Below are positions 1 to 8,471 of a stretch of DNA of 15,581 nt, in pieces; the stretch's first letter is position 1; every line of letters begins with the position of its first letter. The DNA lies in NCBI GenBank assembly GCA_945886995.1, contig CAMCZJ010000053.1, positions 1-15,581 of the forward strand, in the 5' to 3' direction. Below the pieces are notes generated by a model, which ran no database searches, was not told the origin of the DNA, and worked only from the letters and a program-made list of their open reading frames with translations. A program made the position numbers and the translations under genes. The DNA is from Asaia bogorensis. Lineage in GTDB: Bacteria; Pseudomonadota; Alphaproteobacteria; Acetobacterales; Acetobacteraceae.

Positions 1-1052
1 AAGGCATCCATCGCAAATCCCGCCATCAGTGGCGGGATGCAAAAGCCGATATGCGCCACCAGAAAAACGCCCGCCGCCGCGCGGGCGCGATCCAGCCCGG
101 CTTTTTCAGAAACGCCAGCCAGCCCGCCAATATACAAAAACCCATAAGCGGCGCTGCCCACCAGGGCGCCGCCCAACAGCAGCGCAGGCAGCGCCGCATG
201 CAGTGTGCCCCACATCACCAAGCCCGCGCCCAATACCAGCACCGGCAGGCCAATCAGCACCAGGCGCCGTGCTGCAATCCGTGCCATCATCTGCTGCACC
301 GCGGCCCCCACCAGGATCATGAAGCACACCGCAAGCGGTCCCAGGCGCGGATACCCGGCTTCGGTCAGCGCTGTTGGCACCGCGGTGATCACGGTACCTG
401 TCACCGCCCAGGCCGCCAGCATGCTGAGCGAAAGCGGTAGCGTGCTGCGCGGAAAGCTTGGCATGCGCAGCCACGCCACGCGCGCCGGGGTTTTGGTTTC
501 CGGCAGGAAGAACACCAGTAGGAAGATCGTGGCGAGTGCCGTCATATGCAGCCAGAAGGTCAGCGGCGGCTCGCTGGCGCCGAAGATTTCAATAACAATC
601 ATGGTGGCGATGCCGCCGGCGGCAAAACCGCTGGCACTTGCAAGTGTGGTCACTTGCGCGGCACGCCGCCCGGCTTCCGGTCCCGTGGCCAATTCCGCCG
701 CCCAGGCCGTGGCGCCTCCGGCCAGCAAGCCCACCGCCAAGCCCTGCATGCCGCGCGCAAAGGCAAGCGCGACAAGCCCCGGCGCCGTGATCAGCGCAAT
801 CGTCCCGCAAATCGTCAGCGCCAGGGCGGCCAGAATGCAGGGCTTGCGCCCAATGCGGTCCGACATGCCGCCCAATAGCGGGGCAGAGATGATCGCACTT
901 GCCGCATAGGCAATGAAAGCGGCGGAAAGCCCGCCCGCGCCCTGCCCATCCCGCGCCGCATAGGTAGTGAACAAGGGCATGGCGAGGGTGGTGGAAAAGC
1001 CAATGGTGAAGACCGCCGCGCCAATCACCCAAATACCACGAGAAATTGCCAC
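1..1052 (-). CDS. MFS transporter (3' end beyond the left edge)
   Basis: About 350 codons are visible, and the frame is still open at base 1, so the C-terminus is missing (families of this type are usually about 390-410 aa). The protein is dominated by hydrophobic helices, with roughly eleven membrane segments visible. It carries the MFS loop 2-3 motif A as GGMSDRIGRKP at residues 61-71, which is diagnostic of proton-coupled MFS permeases. A GQGAGGLSAAF segment precedes helix 2 and a short charged central loop (PETKTPARVAW, about residues 185-195) separates the two halves. It sits in the inner membrane and probably exports or imports a small molecule; the substrate cannot be deduced. The start is GTG at 1052-1050, chosen because AGGAG lies 8 bases upstream. 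It is divergent from the PBP gene with a 79-base gap. An open frame on the opposite strand (205-909) is its shadow. Confidence 0.9.
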   Translation of the reverse strand, partial: MAISRGIWVIGAAVFTIGFSTTLAMPLFTTYAARDGQGAGGLSAAFIAYAASAIISAPLLGGMSDRIGRKPCILAALALTICGTIALITAPGLVALAFARGMQGLAVGLLAGGATAWAAELATGPEAGRRAAQVTTLASASGFAAGGIATMIVIEIFGASEPPLTFWLHMTALATIFLLVFFLPETKTPARVAWLRMPSFPRSTLPLSLSMLAAWAVTGTVITAVPTALTEAGYPRLGPLAVCFMILVGAAVQQMMARIAARRLVLIGLPVLVLGAGLVMWGTLHAALPALLLGGALVGSAAYGFLYIGGLAGVSEKAGLDRARAAAGVFLVAHIGFCIPPLMAGFAMDA

Positions 1053-1060
1053 ACTTGGCG

Positions 1061-1065
1061 CTCCT
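1061..1065 (-). promoter_or_regulatory. Shine-Dalgarno AGGAG fixing the GTG start of the MFS gene
   Basis: On the minus strand AGGAG is followed by 8 bases and then GTG (1052-1050). No ATG sits at a comparable distance in this frame, so this site decides the start. Confidence 0.7.
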
Positions 1066-1131
1066 GAGAATGGGGCGATGTTCCGGGGCTTGCCCTGCCG
1101 CGTCAATCACTGTTTCGCCGAAGGGTTCGGC

Positions 1132-3021
1132 GTGATATGCAAACGCATGGCCCGAGCATCGGCCAAAGCCTCCGAAGGTCGCGGCACGCCCCCCCGAAGC
1201 CCGGCCAGAGAAGCTCTCGGCGCGCGTCTTTCCGCCCCCCCCTCACGTCCGGCGCCCCGCGCGCGGCGGCGCTTTTCGCTGTTGCGCTTTGGCGTCCTCG
1301 CGACACTCTGGGGCTTGATCACCGCTTCGGTGGTTTTGCTGATCCTGACTTGGGATTTGCCACGCGCGGAAGTGGCGCTGGCCACCACGCGCCAGCCATC
1401 CACGACACTGCTCGCCGCCGATGGCAAGCTATTGGCCACCAATGGCGATCTTTATGGCGAAACACTGCGGTTGCGCGACATGCCGGCGCATCTGCCGGCG
1501 GCCTTCATCGCCATTGAGGATCGGCGGTTTCGTGACCATTGGGGCATAGACCCGATTGGGCTGGCGCGCGCTGTTCATGCCAATTTCACTTCGGGCCGCG
1601 TGGTGCAGGGTGGGTCAACGCTCACACAGCAATTGGCGAAGAATCTGTTTCTGACGCCGGAACGCAGCCTGAAGCGCAAGGCGCAGGAAGCCATGCTTGC
1701 CTTCTGGCTGGAACGGCGCTTCAGCAAGGATGAATTGCTCGAAATCTATTTGAACCGCGTCTATTTGGGGGCAGGCACCTATGGCGTGGATGCGGCGGCG
1801 CGGCTTTATTTTGGTGTCTCCGCGCGGCGGCTAACGCCCGGGCAGGCAGCGGTACTGGCGGGGCTGCCCAAGGCGCCTTCGCGCATCAATCCACGCGTCA
1901 ATCAGGGCGCGGCGCTGGCGCGTGCTTTGGAAGTGCTGACCGCCATGACAGAAACCGGCGTATTGAGCGCGACCCAGGCCTTGCAGGCGGCTGAGGCCAT
2001 TCGCTTCACCCCCGCGCCATCGCGCGATGCCGGCTGGTTCGCCGATTGGGTGCAGGATGGCATGGCGGGGCGCGCGCCCGGCAGTGCTGACCTGGTATTA
2101 CGCACCACGCTTGATCCTGTTTTGCAGGCAGCGGCTGAGGCCCGCATTGATGCGATTTTGGCCGGGCCGGGTGCGCGAGCGGGGGTACACCAGGGCGCGG
2201 TGGTGGCGCTGGATGCCGCCACCGGTGCGGTGCGCGCCATGGCCGGGGGCAAGGATTACCGCAATAGCCCCTTCAATCGCGCGACCCAGGCGCGGCGCCA
2301 ACCGGGCAGCGCGTTCAAGCCATTCATTTTTCTTGCTGCCTTGGAAGCCGGCATCGGGCCGCAAGACATGATCGCCGATACCCCGCTTAACCTTGGCGCC
2401 TGGTCACCAAGCAATGGCCAATGGCGCCCGCGCGGGGAAATCAGCGTGGAAGAAGCGCTTGCCCATAGCGTCAATACCTCAGCCGTACGGCTGATGCAGC
2501 GCGCGGGTGGCTATCGCAAAGTGGCGGAAGCCGCCCGGCGCGCCGGGCTGGCTGGCCCCTTTCCGCGTGACGCCACAATCGCGCTTGGCACTGGGGAGGT
2601 TGCGCTGCTTGATCTGGTGGCTGCTTATGCCCCTTTTGCCAATGGTGGCTTTCGCGTGGAGCCCTTTGGCGTTGCTGAAGCCCGCGCCGAAGGCCGCCCT
2701 TGGCCCCTGCGGCGCCCAGAACCTGAACGTGCCTTTTCGCCTGAACATATGGAAGCCATGCGCGCCATGATGGCAGCAGTGGTAGCGCGCGGCACGGGGC
2801 GCGCCGCAGCGATCCCTGGCCGGGCCGTGATCGGCAAAACGGGCACAACCCAGGAATACCGGGATGCCTGGTTCATTGGCATCAGTGGCGGCCTGGTGAT
2901 GGGCGTCTGGCTTGGCAATGATGATGGCGTGCCGATGGATAATGTGGCGGGTGGCGGGCTGCCAGCGCGGCTATTCCGGGAAATCCTGGAAAGCGCTGCC
3001 GCTGCCAGCCCACGCGGATGA
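1132..3021 (+). CDS. Class A penicillin-binding protein (PBP1A family)
   Basis: Bifunctional peptidoglycan synthase: an inner-membrane glycosyltransferase plus periplasmic transpeptidase that polymerises lipid II and cross-links stem peptides. In order (numbering from the GTG at 1132) it has a basic, Pro/Arg-rich cytoplasmic tail, one membrane segment at about residues 53-76, a GT51 domain and a penicillin-binding domain. The GT51 domain contains AIEDRRFRDH (catalytic Glu129), GGSTLTQQLAKNL and LEIYLNRVYLG. The penicillin-binding domain has SxxK as SAFK (Ser393), SxN as SVN (Ser446) and KTG as KTGTTQ (Lys569). All catalytic motifs are intact. At about 630 aa it is compact, without the OB-like insert of larger PBP1A proteins. 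The start is uncertain: GTG 1132 has AAGGG upstream, while ATG 1147 and ATG 1078 are in frame but have weak ribosome sites. The stop at 3019-3021 directly abuts the convergent OmpA-type gene. Confidence 0.95.
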   Translation: MICKRMARASAKASEGRGTPPRSPAREALGARLSAPPSRPAPRARRRFSLLRFGVLATLWGLITASVVLLILTWDLPRAEVALATTRQPSTTLLAADGKLLATNGDLYGETLRLRDMPAHLPAAFIAIEDRRFRDHWGIDPIGLARAVHANFTSGRVVQGGSTLTQQLAKNLFLTPERSLKRKAQEAMLAFWLERRFSKDELLEIYLNRVYLGAGTYGVDAAARLYFGVSARRLTPGQAAVLAGLPKAPSRINPRVNQGAALARALEVLTAMTETGVLSATQALQAAEAIRFTPAPSRDAGWFADWVQDGMAGRAPGSADLVLRTTLDPVLQAAAEARIDAILAGPGARAGVHQGAVVALDAATGAVRAMAGGKDYRNSPFNRATQARRQPGSAFKPFIFLAALEAGIGPQDMIADTPLNLGAWSPSNGQWRPRGEISVEEALAHSVNTSAVRLMQRAGGYRKVAEAARRAGLAGPFPRDATIALGTGEVALLDLVAAYAPFANGGFRVEPFGVAEARAEGRPWPLRRPEPERAFSPEHMEAMRAMMAAVVARGTGRAAAIPGRAVIGKTGTTQEYRDAWFIGISGGLVMGVWLGNDDGVPMDNVAGGGLPARLFREILESAAAASPRG

Positions 3022-4095
3022 TTACCGCAGAATGATTTCCACACGGCGGTTCTGCGGTTCACGTACGCCATCGGCGGTGGGCACCAGGGGATTGGCCTCC
3101 CCAAAGCCGCGCGTGACAATTTCATTGCGCGGCACGCCACGACGCAGCAATTCCGCCGCCACCGCCTCAGCACGACGCAGTGACAGTACCTCATTGAATT
3201 GTGCGGGGCCGGAACGGTCCGCATAGCCATTCACTTCAATGCGCGTCACCTGCTGGCTTGCGCGTGACTGCGCCGCTTCAGCAATGATCTGTCGCGCGCG
3301 ATCTGACAGATCGGCCCGGTTCCAGTCAAAGAATACCAGATAGCTACGCATGGCAGCAGGTGCGGCGGCCATGACCGGGGCGGGTGCGGGCGCTGTGTTG
3401 AAGGCGTATCGCAGGCCGATCAGCAGCGAATGGTTGAAGTTATCCACGTCAAACCTCACGGTGCCTGCATCCGCCCCGCCCGCCACGGAAGCGCGCGCTG
3501 TGCCTTTCAAGGTCTGGCTCACCGTGCCAAGAAAACGATACTCTGCCGTGACTGAAAGCCCCGGCACCTGGGCGATGGGATAAGCCGCGCCCAGAATGGC
3601 CTGATAGCCCAAAGCGCCGCCATCACCGTTGAAGTCAAGCGAATCATTGCCGATCCGAATGCTGACCTTATCATACTCCTGCCAGATATAACCAAGGCCC
3701 GCGCCCACATAAGGCGTGATGCCCCAAAGCCTGTTGCCGAGGTCAATATCGTAAAGCAGATTGGCCATGACGCCCCAATTCTTGGCATCTCCCTTCTCGG
3801 TAAGCCCGGGAAGGCCGGCAAAGCTGATATCGCTCACCTCATTCTGCCGATAACTGCCTTCTATTTCGGCGCGCAGCCCATTGCCGAAGCCCCAGCCGAG
3901 GCTCAGCACCCCGGCCCAGCCCCAATGAAAATCAACTGAGCTATTGGTGCCGCCAAAATCGGACCCCGCGATATCGGTGCCTTGCAGGTAATTCCCGCCA
4001 ATGCCGCCGCCCAGGTAGAGCCCCTGAATGGGTTGTGCCTCAGCGGCCAGTGGCAGGCCGAAGGCCAGGACGATCATTGATTTGCGCAGCGTCAT
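3022..4095 (-). CDS. Outer-membrane beta-barrel protein with OmpA C-terminal domain
   Basis: 357 aa. An N-terminal signal peptide with a likely cut after AEA (about residue 20) is followed by a Gly/aromatic-rich beta-barrel region (about 21-232, ending GLRYAF as Omp_b-brl barrels often do), then a Pro/Ala linker (APAPAPVMAAAPAA). The C-terminal OmpA domain starts near Met249. It contains NGYADRSGPAQFNEVLSLRR; by alignment with E. coli OmpA, Asp293 and Arg308 should bind diaminopimelate in peptidoglycan. The expected role is a stabilising tether between outer membrane and cell wall, perhaps with weak pore activity. The start is supported by GAGGA six bases upstream of the ATG (4102-4106). It converges on the PBP gene with no intervening base; the shared envelope theme may be coincidental. 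Confidence 0.93.
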   Translation of the reverse strand: MTLRKSMIVLAFGLPLAAEAQPIQGLYLGGGIGGNYLQGTDIAGSDFGGTNSSVDFHWGWAGVLSLGWGFGNGLRAEIEGSYRQNEVSDISFAGLPGLTEKGDAKNWGVMANLLYDIDLGNRLWGITPYVGAGLGYIWQEYDKVSIRIGNDSLDFNGDGGALGYQAILGAAYPIAQVPGLSVTAEYRFLGTVSQTLKGTARASVAGGADAGTVRFDVDNFNHSLLIGLRYAFNTAPAPAPVMAAAPAAMRSYLVFFDWNRADLSDRARQIIAEAAQSRASQQVTRIEVNGYADRSGPAQFNEVLSLRRAEAVAAELLRRGVPRNEIVTRGFGEANPLVPTADGVREPQNRRVEIILR

Positions 4096-4228
4096 CGCTT
4101 TTCCTCATCATGAAGAGGCATCTTTGGCCCGATGCCGGGATTGCCGAGCTTCCGATACCAGTGCGCGGCTAGCCTGACGCCTGAAATACTCGTGAGAATG
4201 CCGCAGTTTTGGCGTCCTATCTCCAAGG

Positions 4229-4301
4229 TGATCATCCGGCCTGGTGGGGCTGATCATTCACTTGGGCGTGACCTCAAGCGCGGGATCATCCTATGGTCAC
4301 G
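4229..4301 (+). promoter_or_regulatory. Candidate operator region upstream of the amidohydrolase gene
   Basis: Two identical TGATCA palindromes (4229-4234 and 4251-4256) lie 22 bases apart, about two helical turns. They are followed by a perfect 7-bp inverted repeat, CGTGACC (4267-4273) and GGTCACG (4295-4301), with a 21-base spacer. It ends 14 bases before the ribosome-binding GGAG. This is seen directly; a regulatory role is inferred. I found no convincing sigma-70 promoter in the 233-base gap between the OmpA-type and amidohydrolase genes. Confidence 0.3.
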
Positions 4302-4328
4302 TATCATCACCGGTGGGAGAGCAAGCGT

Positions 4329-5762
4329 ATGCCGACAACCCTGATCCGCAAGGCCGATCTGATTGTGGCCTGGGACGCGTCCGAGAAATCGCACACCTAT
4401 CTGCCCGATGCGGATATGGCCTTCACCGATGGCGTCTTGCGTTTCGTTGGTCGCCATTATGAAGGCCCCGCCGATGAGGTGATGGATGGCAAGGGCCTGA
4501 TGATCATGCCGGGTCTGGTGAATATCCATTCCCACCCATCCAGTGAACCAATGAACAAGGGTTTCTTGGATGAGGTCGGGTCACCCGGGCTCTATAATTC
4601 CTCGCTTTATGAATACATGCCGATCTTCCGTGCGGATGCGGAAGCCGTGCCGCATTGCGTGCGTGTGGCGCTTTCCGAATTGATGCTTTCGGGTGTGACT
4701 ACGCTTGCCGATTTGTCCATGGCGCATCCGGGCTGGCTTGATCTGCTCGCGGAAGCGGGGATGCGTGTTTGCGTGGCGCCCATGTTCCGTTCTGCCCGCT
4801 GGTACACCAAGAATGGCCATATGGTGGAATATGAATGGGATGAGAAGGCCGGCGAAAAGGCCATGGAAGAAGCGCTTCGCCTGGTGGAACGGGCAGAGCA
4901 GCATGAATGTGGCCGGCTTTTTGGCATGGTGGTGCCAGCGCAGATTGATACCTGTTCCGCGGGCCTGCTGAAGGATAGCCGGGCTGAGGCCAATAGGCGC
5001 GGCCTATCCTGGCAGGTGCATGCGGCACAATCCGTGGTCGAGTTTCATGAAATCACCCGCCGCCATGGCATGACGCCAATTGGCTGGCTGGATTCACTTG
5101 GGCTGCTTGGGGAACGTGCCATTATCGGGCACGGCATTTTCCTGGATGATCATCCCTCCACCCGCTGGCATACGGAAACCGATTTGAAGCGGCTTGCGGA
5201 AACCGGCACGACGGTGGCGCATTGCCCAACCGTTTTCGCGCGCCGCGGCATCGCTTTGCGTGATCTGGGGCGTTACATGCGAAATGGCGTGAATATGGGG
5301 ATTGGTACGGATACCTATCCGCATAATATGCTGGATGAAATGCGCTTGGCCGCGCATATCGCACGCACCCAGGCGGGTTCGCCGCGCACGCTGCGCACCA
5401 CGGATTTGTTCAATGCCGCCACCATCGGGGGCGCCATCGCGCTTGGGCGGGATGACATTGGCCGGCTTGCGGTGGGCTGCAAGGCGGATTTTTCCCTGGT
5501 GGATATCACCCATCCCATGATCCGCCCGGCCTATGACCCCATTCGCAGCCTGATCTATGCGGCGGGCGACCGCGCCTTGAAGGCCGTTTTCGTGGATGGC
5601 CGCAAGGTGGTGGAAAATGGCGAGGTGCTGACGATGGATTACCGCCAGGCGGCGGCCCATCTGCACGAAGCGCAGCAGCGCCTGGTGGCCAAGGTGCCGA
5701 AGCAGGATTGGGCGCATCGTCAGGCGGAGCAGATCGCGCCGCCCACCTTCCACTGGTCTTGA
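4329..5762 (+). CDS. Amidohydrolase-superfamily deaminase/chlorohydrolase-like enzyme
   Basis: 477 aa, cytoplasmic, probably a single-metal TIM-barrel hydrolase of the AtzA/TrzN/SAH-deaminase-like group. Visible metal-site elements are HxH as NIHSHP (His67, His69), His231 in WQVHAAQS, His268 in IIGHGIFLDD and Asp328 in GIGTDTYPHN. AHCPTVFARRG (about 297-307) resembles the loop before the last strand in this group. The C-terminal IGRLAVGCKADFSLVDI and AVFVDGRKVVENGE belong to the flanking beta-sandwich domain typical of the superfamily. Three residues after His231 there is Gln234, where AtzA and SAH deaminases have a catalytic Glu, so the chemistry or substrate may differ. The start at 4329 is supported by GGAG 9 bases upstream; an in-frame GTG at 4293 is less likely. 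It likely forms an operon with the D-aminoacylase-like gene 64 bases downstream. The substrate is unknown, probably a small nitrogen-containing ring or amidine. Confidence 0.9.
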   Translation: MPTTLIRKADLIVAWDASEKSHTYLPDADMAFTDGVLRFVGRHYEGPADEVMDGKGLMIMPGLVNIHSHPSSEPMNKGFLDEVGSPGLYNSSLYEYMPIFRADAEAVPHCVRVALSELMLSGVTTLADLSMAHPGWLDLLAEAGMRVCVAPMFRSARWYTKNGHMVEYEWDEKAGEKAMEEALRLVERAEQHECGRLFGMVVPAQIDTCSAGLLKDSRAEANRRGLSWQVHAAQSVVEFHEITRRHGMTPIGWLDSLGLLGERAIIGHGIFLDDHPSTRWHTETDLKRLAETGTTVAHCPTVFARRGIALRDLGRYMRNGVNMGIGTDTYPHNMLDEMRLAAHIARTQAGSPRTLRTTDLFNAATIGGAIALGRDDIGRLAVGCKADFSLVDITHPMIRPAYDPIRSLIYAAGDRALKAVFVDGRKVVENGEVLTMDYRQAAAHLHEAQQRLVAKVPKQDWAHRQAEQIAPPTFHWS

Positions 5763-5786
5763 AGCGCGGGCTGGCAGGCGCTTCAA
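5759..5786 (+). terminator. 9-bp hairpin at the end of the first amidohydrolase gene
   Basis: Perfect inverted repeat TTGAAGCGC (5759-5767) and GCGCTTCAA (5778-5786) around a 10-base loop. The left arm contains the TGA stop (5760-5762). No T-run follows, so it is not a textbook intrinsic terminator. It could be a partial terminator, an mRNA 3'-end stabiliser that sets the ratio of the two amidohydrolases, or a protein site. Confidence 0.4.
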
Positions 5787-5826
5787 TGCCGATTATGATG
5801 CCCCGAATGGAACAGGAGCCTAGCCC

Positions 5827-7539
5827 ATGACCGATATCGTGATCCGTGGCGGTGTGGTGGTTGACGGCACAGGGGCCGCGCCGCGGGAAGCGGATGTGGC
5901 GATGGCCGGCGGGCGCATCACCGCCATTGGCAGTGTACCGGAACGCGGCGCCACCGAAATTGATGCGCGCGGCAAGCTGGTGACACCGGGCTTCGTTGAC
6001 ATTCATACGCATTATGATGGTCAGGCCGTGTGGGATTCGCATTTGGCACCCTCTGCCTGGCATGGCGTAACCACGGCGGTGATGGGCAATTGCGGTGTTG
6101 GCTTCGCGCCCTGCCGTGCGGCGGATCGTGACAAGCTGATTGAATTGATGGAAGGCGTGGAAGACATCCCCGGCCCCATCCTGCATGAAGGCTTGAATTG
6201 GGCTTGGGAAAGCTTCCCCGAATATCTGGATGCTTTGGCCGCGCGCCCGCGCGATATGGATATCTGCGCCCTGCTGCCGCATGGCGCGGTGCGCGTGCAT
6301 GTCATGGGTGAACGTGCGCTCAATCTGGAAAACGCCAATCAGGCAGATATCGCCGCCATGCGCGCCATTACCGCCGATGCGGTGCGCGCTGGCGCCTTTG
6401 GTGTTTCCACATCGCGCACCATCAGCCACAAGACCTTGAAGGGTGACCCGACCCCGACTTTGCGCGCGCAGGAAGATGAGCTGCGCGGTCTGGCGCAAGG
6501 CCTGCGCGAAGGCGGTGGTGGCTTGCTGGAACTGGTATCCGATTGGAACACGCCTGACCCCGCAACCGAATTCGCCATGGTGCGCCGTGTGGTGGAAGCA
6601 ACCGGGCAGCCAGTGGTGTTTTCGCTGACCGCGCGGCATGACCGCACGGAAGCCTGGAAGGAACTGCTCTCGCTATCCGATGGCGCGGCGGCGGCGGGGC
6701 TGCCGATCCGCCCGGTGTTTCCGCCGCGGCCGATTGGCATTCTGCTTGGCTTGGAAGGCAGCCAGAACCCGTTTTCCGGCTGCCCGAGCTATAAGGAAAT
6801 CGCCCATCTACCCGCCGCTGATCGCGCCGTCGCCATGGCGGAACCCGGCCGGCGCGCGCGTATTCTTTCCGAAGATCGCATCACAGGCAGCAATTTCCCG
6901 CTGATCTCGCGCCTTGCTTTTGAACGCATGTTCCCCTTTGGCGATCCGCCGGATTACGCGCCGCCCGCTTCGGCTTCCATTGCCGCCATCGCCGCGCGGG
7001 AAGGGCGGAAGGCCGAGGAAGTGGCTTATGATTTGCTGATTGCGGATGGCGGGTGTGGCTTCATCTTCGCGCCGCTCACGAATTTTGCCGATTACACGCT
7101 TTCAGCGAGTGCCGAGTGCCTCCGCCATCCCAACGCCATCGCCGGGCTTTCTGATGGTGGCGCGCATGTGGGCTTCATCTCGGACGGGTCCTTCCCGACC
7201 TTCCTGCTTTCTTATTGGGCGCGGGATGCGAAGGAAGCGGTGTTTCCCGTTGAGGAAATGATCCGCCGCCTGACATCTGACACCGCGCGCGCGGCTGGCC
7301 TGCATGATCGCGGCATTTTGCGTGCAGGCATGAAGGCGGATGTGAACGTGATTGATTTCGCCGCGCTGAAGCTGCAAGCGCCGCGCATGGTGCGCGATTT
7401 GCCGGCGGGCGGGCGGCGCTTGCTGCAAAAAGCCGATGGTTATGCCGCGACTATTGTGAGTGGTGCGGTGACCTATCGCGATGGCGTTGCGACTGGCGCG
7501 CTGCCAGGGCGGTTGTTGCGGGCGGGGCGGGGGGCTTAA
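5827..7539 (+). CDS. N-acyl-D-amino-acid deacylase-like amidohydrolase (D-aminoacylase family)
   Basis: 570 aa, cytoplasmic. It starts with the beta-sandwich strand IVIRGGVVVDGTGAAPREADVA and then carries the family signature HTHYDGQ (His60, His62). Further elements are GNCGVGFAP (Cys89, the bridging zinc ligand position in D-aminoacylases), STSRTISHKTLKGDPTPT, and LSDGGAHVGFISDG with the catalytic Asp443 and His447. C-terminal GILRAGMKADVNVIDF and ATIVSGAVTYRDGV complete the fold. Characterised relatives hydrolyse N-acyl-D-amino acids to the D-amino acid and a carboxylate. It is longer than the classical roughly 480-aa enzymes and matches the about 570-aa subfamily, whose substrates are mostly untested. 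The start is supported by AGGAG 8 bases upstream of the ATG. It shares its stop bases TTAA with the convergent dehydrogenase gene. Confidence 0.9.
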   Translation: MTDIVIRGGVVVDGTGAAPREADVAMAGGRITAIGSVPERGATEIDARGKLVTPGFVDIHTHYDGQAVWDSHLAPSAWHGVTTAVMGNCGVGFAPCRAADRDKLIELMEGVEDIPGPILHEGLNWAWESFPEYLDALAARPRDMDICALLPHGAVRVHVMGERALNLENANQADIAAMRAITADAVRAGAFGVSTSRTISHKTLKGDPTPTLRAQEDELRGLAQGLREGGGGLLELVSDWNTPDPATEFAMVRRVVEATGQPVVFSLTARHDRTEAWKELLSLSDGAAAAGLPIRPVFPPRPIGILLGLEGSQNPFSGCPSYKEIAHLPAADRAVAMAEPGRRARILSEDRITGSNFPLISRLAFERMFPFGDPPDYAPPASASIAAIAAREGRKAEEVAYDLLIADGGCGFIFAPLTNFADYTLSASAECLRHPNAIAGLSDGGAHVGFISDGSFPTFLLSYWARDAKEAVFPVEEMIRRLTSDTARAAGLHDRGILRAGMKADVNVIDFAALKLQAPRMVRDLPAGGRRLLQKADGYAATIVSGAVTYRDGVATGALPGRLLRAGRGA

Positions 7540-8471
7540 TCCTCCGTCTTTCCCCGCGCTTCCAACAAGCGCACCAACGCCGCATCGCGCCACGCCGCAA
7601 GATCACGCGTGGAGGCACCTTTGGTGCCTTCCGCGACCCCTTCCGCAAGCACGCGCTGCAAGGCTTCATCCACATTGGGATGCCCCAGATCATCCCACCA
7701 GCTTGTCACCGCCGGCAGCAAATGGTGCAGGAAATGCGCCATGCCGCCCTCGCCGCCCGCCAGATGGAAGGTGGTATGCGGACCCATCAAAGCCCAGCGC
7801 AGCCCAGGGCCTTCGCTGATTGCTGCATCCACATCGGCGACACTCGCAACCCCTTCTGCCACCAGATGCACCGCTTCGCGCCAGAGCGCCGCCTGCAAGC
7901 GGTTTGCCAAATGGCCGGGCACTTCCTTTTTGATTTCGATTGGATACTTGCCGATGGCGCGGTAGAATTCCATCGCTGCCTGCACCGCCTCAGCGCTGCC
8001 CTTGGCGCCGCCCACAACCTCCACCAAAGGAATCAAATGCGGCGGGTTGAAGGGATGGCCGATCACCACGCGTTCGGGATGCGCGCAATGTTCTGACAAT
8101 CGGCTGGCGAGCAGGCCCGATGTTGAAGAAGCAATCACCACATCCGCCGGCAGCGCAGCATCAAGGCGCGCGAGCAAGGGCTGCTTTACATCTAGACGCT
8201 CCGGCGCGCTTTCCTGCACGAAATCCGCCCCGGCCACCGCGGCCACGGGGTCCGCTTCAAAGCGCCAGGCATTGGGGTTGGCATCCGCCTTGCCGCCAAG
8301 GCGCATCAGGATGGGCCAGGCATTTTCCACCATACGGCGGATCAGGTCCGGCGCGCCGGGGGAGGGATCACTTGCGGTCACACTCAGTCCACGGCTCAGG
8401 AAATAGGCCGCCCAGGAAGCGCCAATGGTGCCCGCACCAATTACCGCGACATGCTTGATATCCTGCCTCAT
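7536..8471 (-). CDS. L-carnitine dehydrogenase-like 3-hydroxyacyl-CoA dehydrogenase family protein
   Basis: 311 aa, cytoplasmic NAD-dependent oxidoreductase. The N-terminal Rossmann motif is VAVIGAGTIG (Gly12, Gly14, Gly17), with Asp35 at the end of strand 2, which favours NAD over NADP. It then has VQESAPERLD (85-94), the SSTSGLL segment (Ser115) and GHPFNPPHLIPLVEVVGG with catalytic His139 and Glu151. The C-terminal helical domain carries KEVPGHLANRLQAALWREA and GPGLRWALMGP. The wording of these segments and the length recall bacterial L-carnitine 3-dehydrogenases (about 320 aa), which oxidise L-carnitine to 3-dehydrocarnitine, rather than fatty-acid HADs. The assignment is from memory of the family. 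The start at 8471 was chosen because GGAGG lies 8 bases upstream; an in-frame extension to 8528 is unlikely. No dehydrocarnitine-cleaving (BKACE) enzyme or betainyl-CoA thioesterase is in the window, so another beta-hydroxy acid is possible. Confidence 0.85.
   Translation of the reverse strand: MRQDIKHVAVIGAGTIGASWAAYFLSRGLSVTASDPSPGAPDLIRRMVENAWPILMRLGGKADANPNAWRFEADPVAAVAGADFVQESAPERLDVKQPLLARLDAALPADVVIASSTSGLLASRLSEHCAHPERVVIGHPFNPPHLIPLVEVVGGAKGSAEAVQAAMEFYRAIGKYPIEIKKEVPGHLANRLQAALWREAVHLVAEGVASVADVDAAISEGPGLRWALMGPHTTFHLAGGEGGMAHFLHHLLPAVTSWWDDLGHPNVDEALQRVLAEGVAEGTKGASTRDLAAWRDAALVRLLEARGKTED

Noticed and set aside
205..909. 234-codon open frame on the plus strand
   Set aside because: It is antisense to the MFS gene, whose membrane segments and motif A are unmistakable. 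The translation is a low-complexity Ala/Ser/Pro-rich product of the high GC content.
3000..3060. Intrinsic terminator between the PBP and OmpA-type genes
   Set aside because: The stop codons abut directly, and no stem followed by a T-run is visible on either strand nearby.
5506..6639. 377-codon open frame on the minus strand
   Set aside because: It runs antisense across the end of one amidohydrolase and the start of the next and has no family motif. Both sense genes have intact catalytic signatures.
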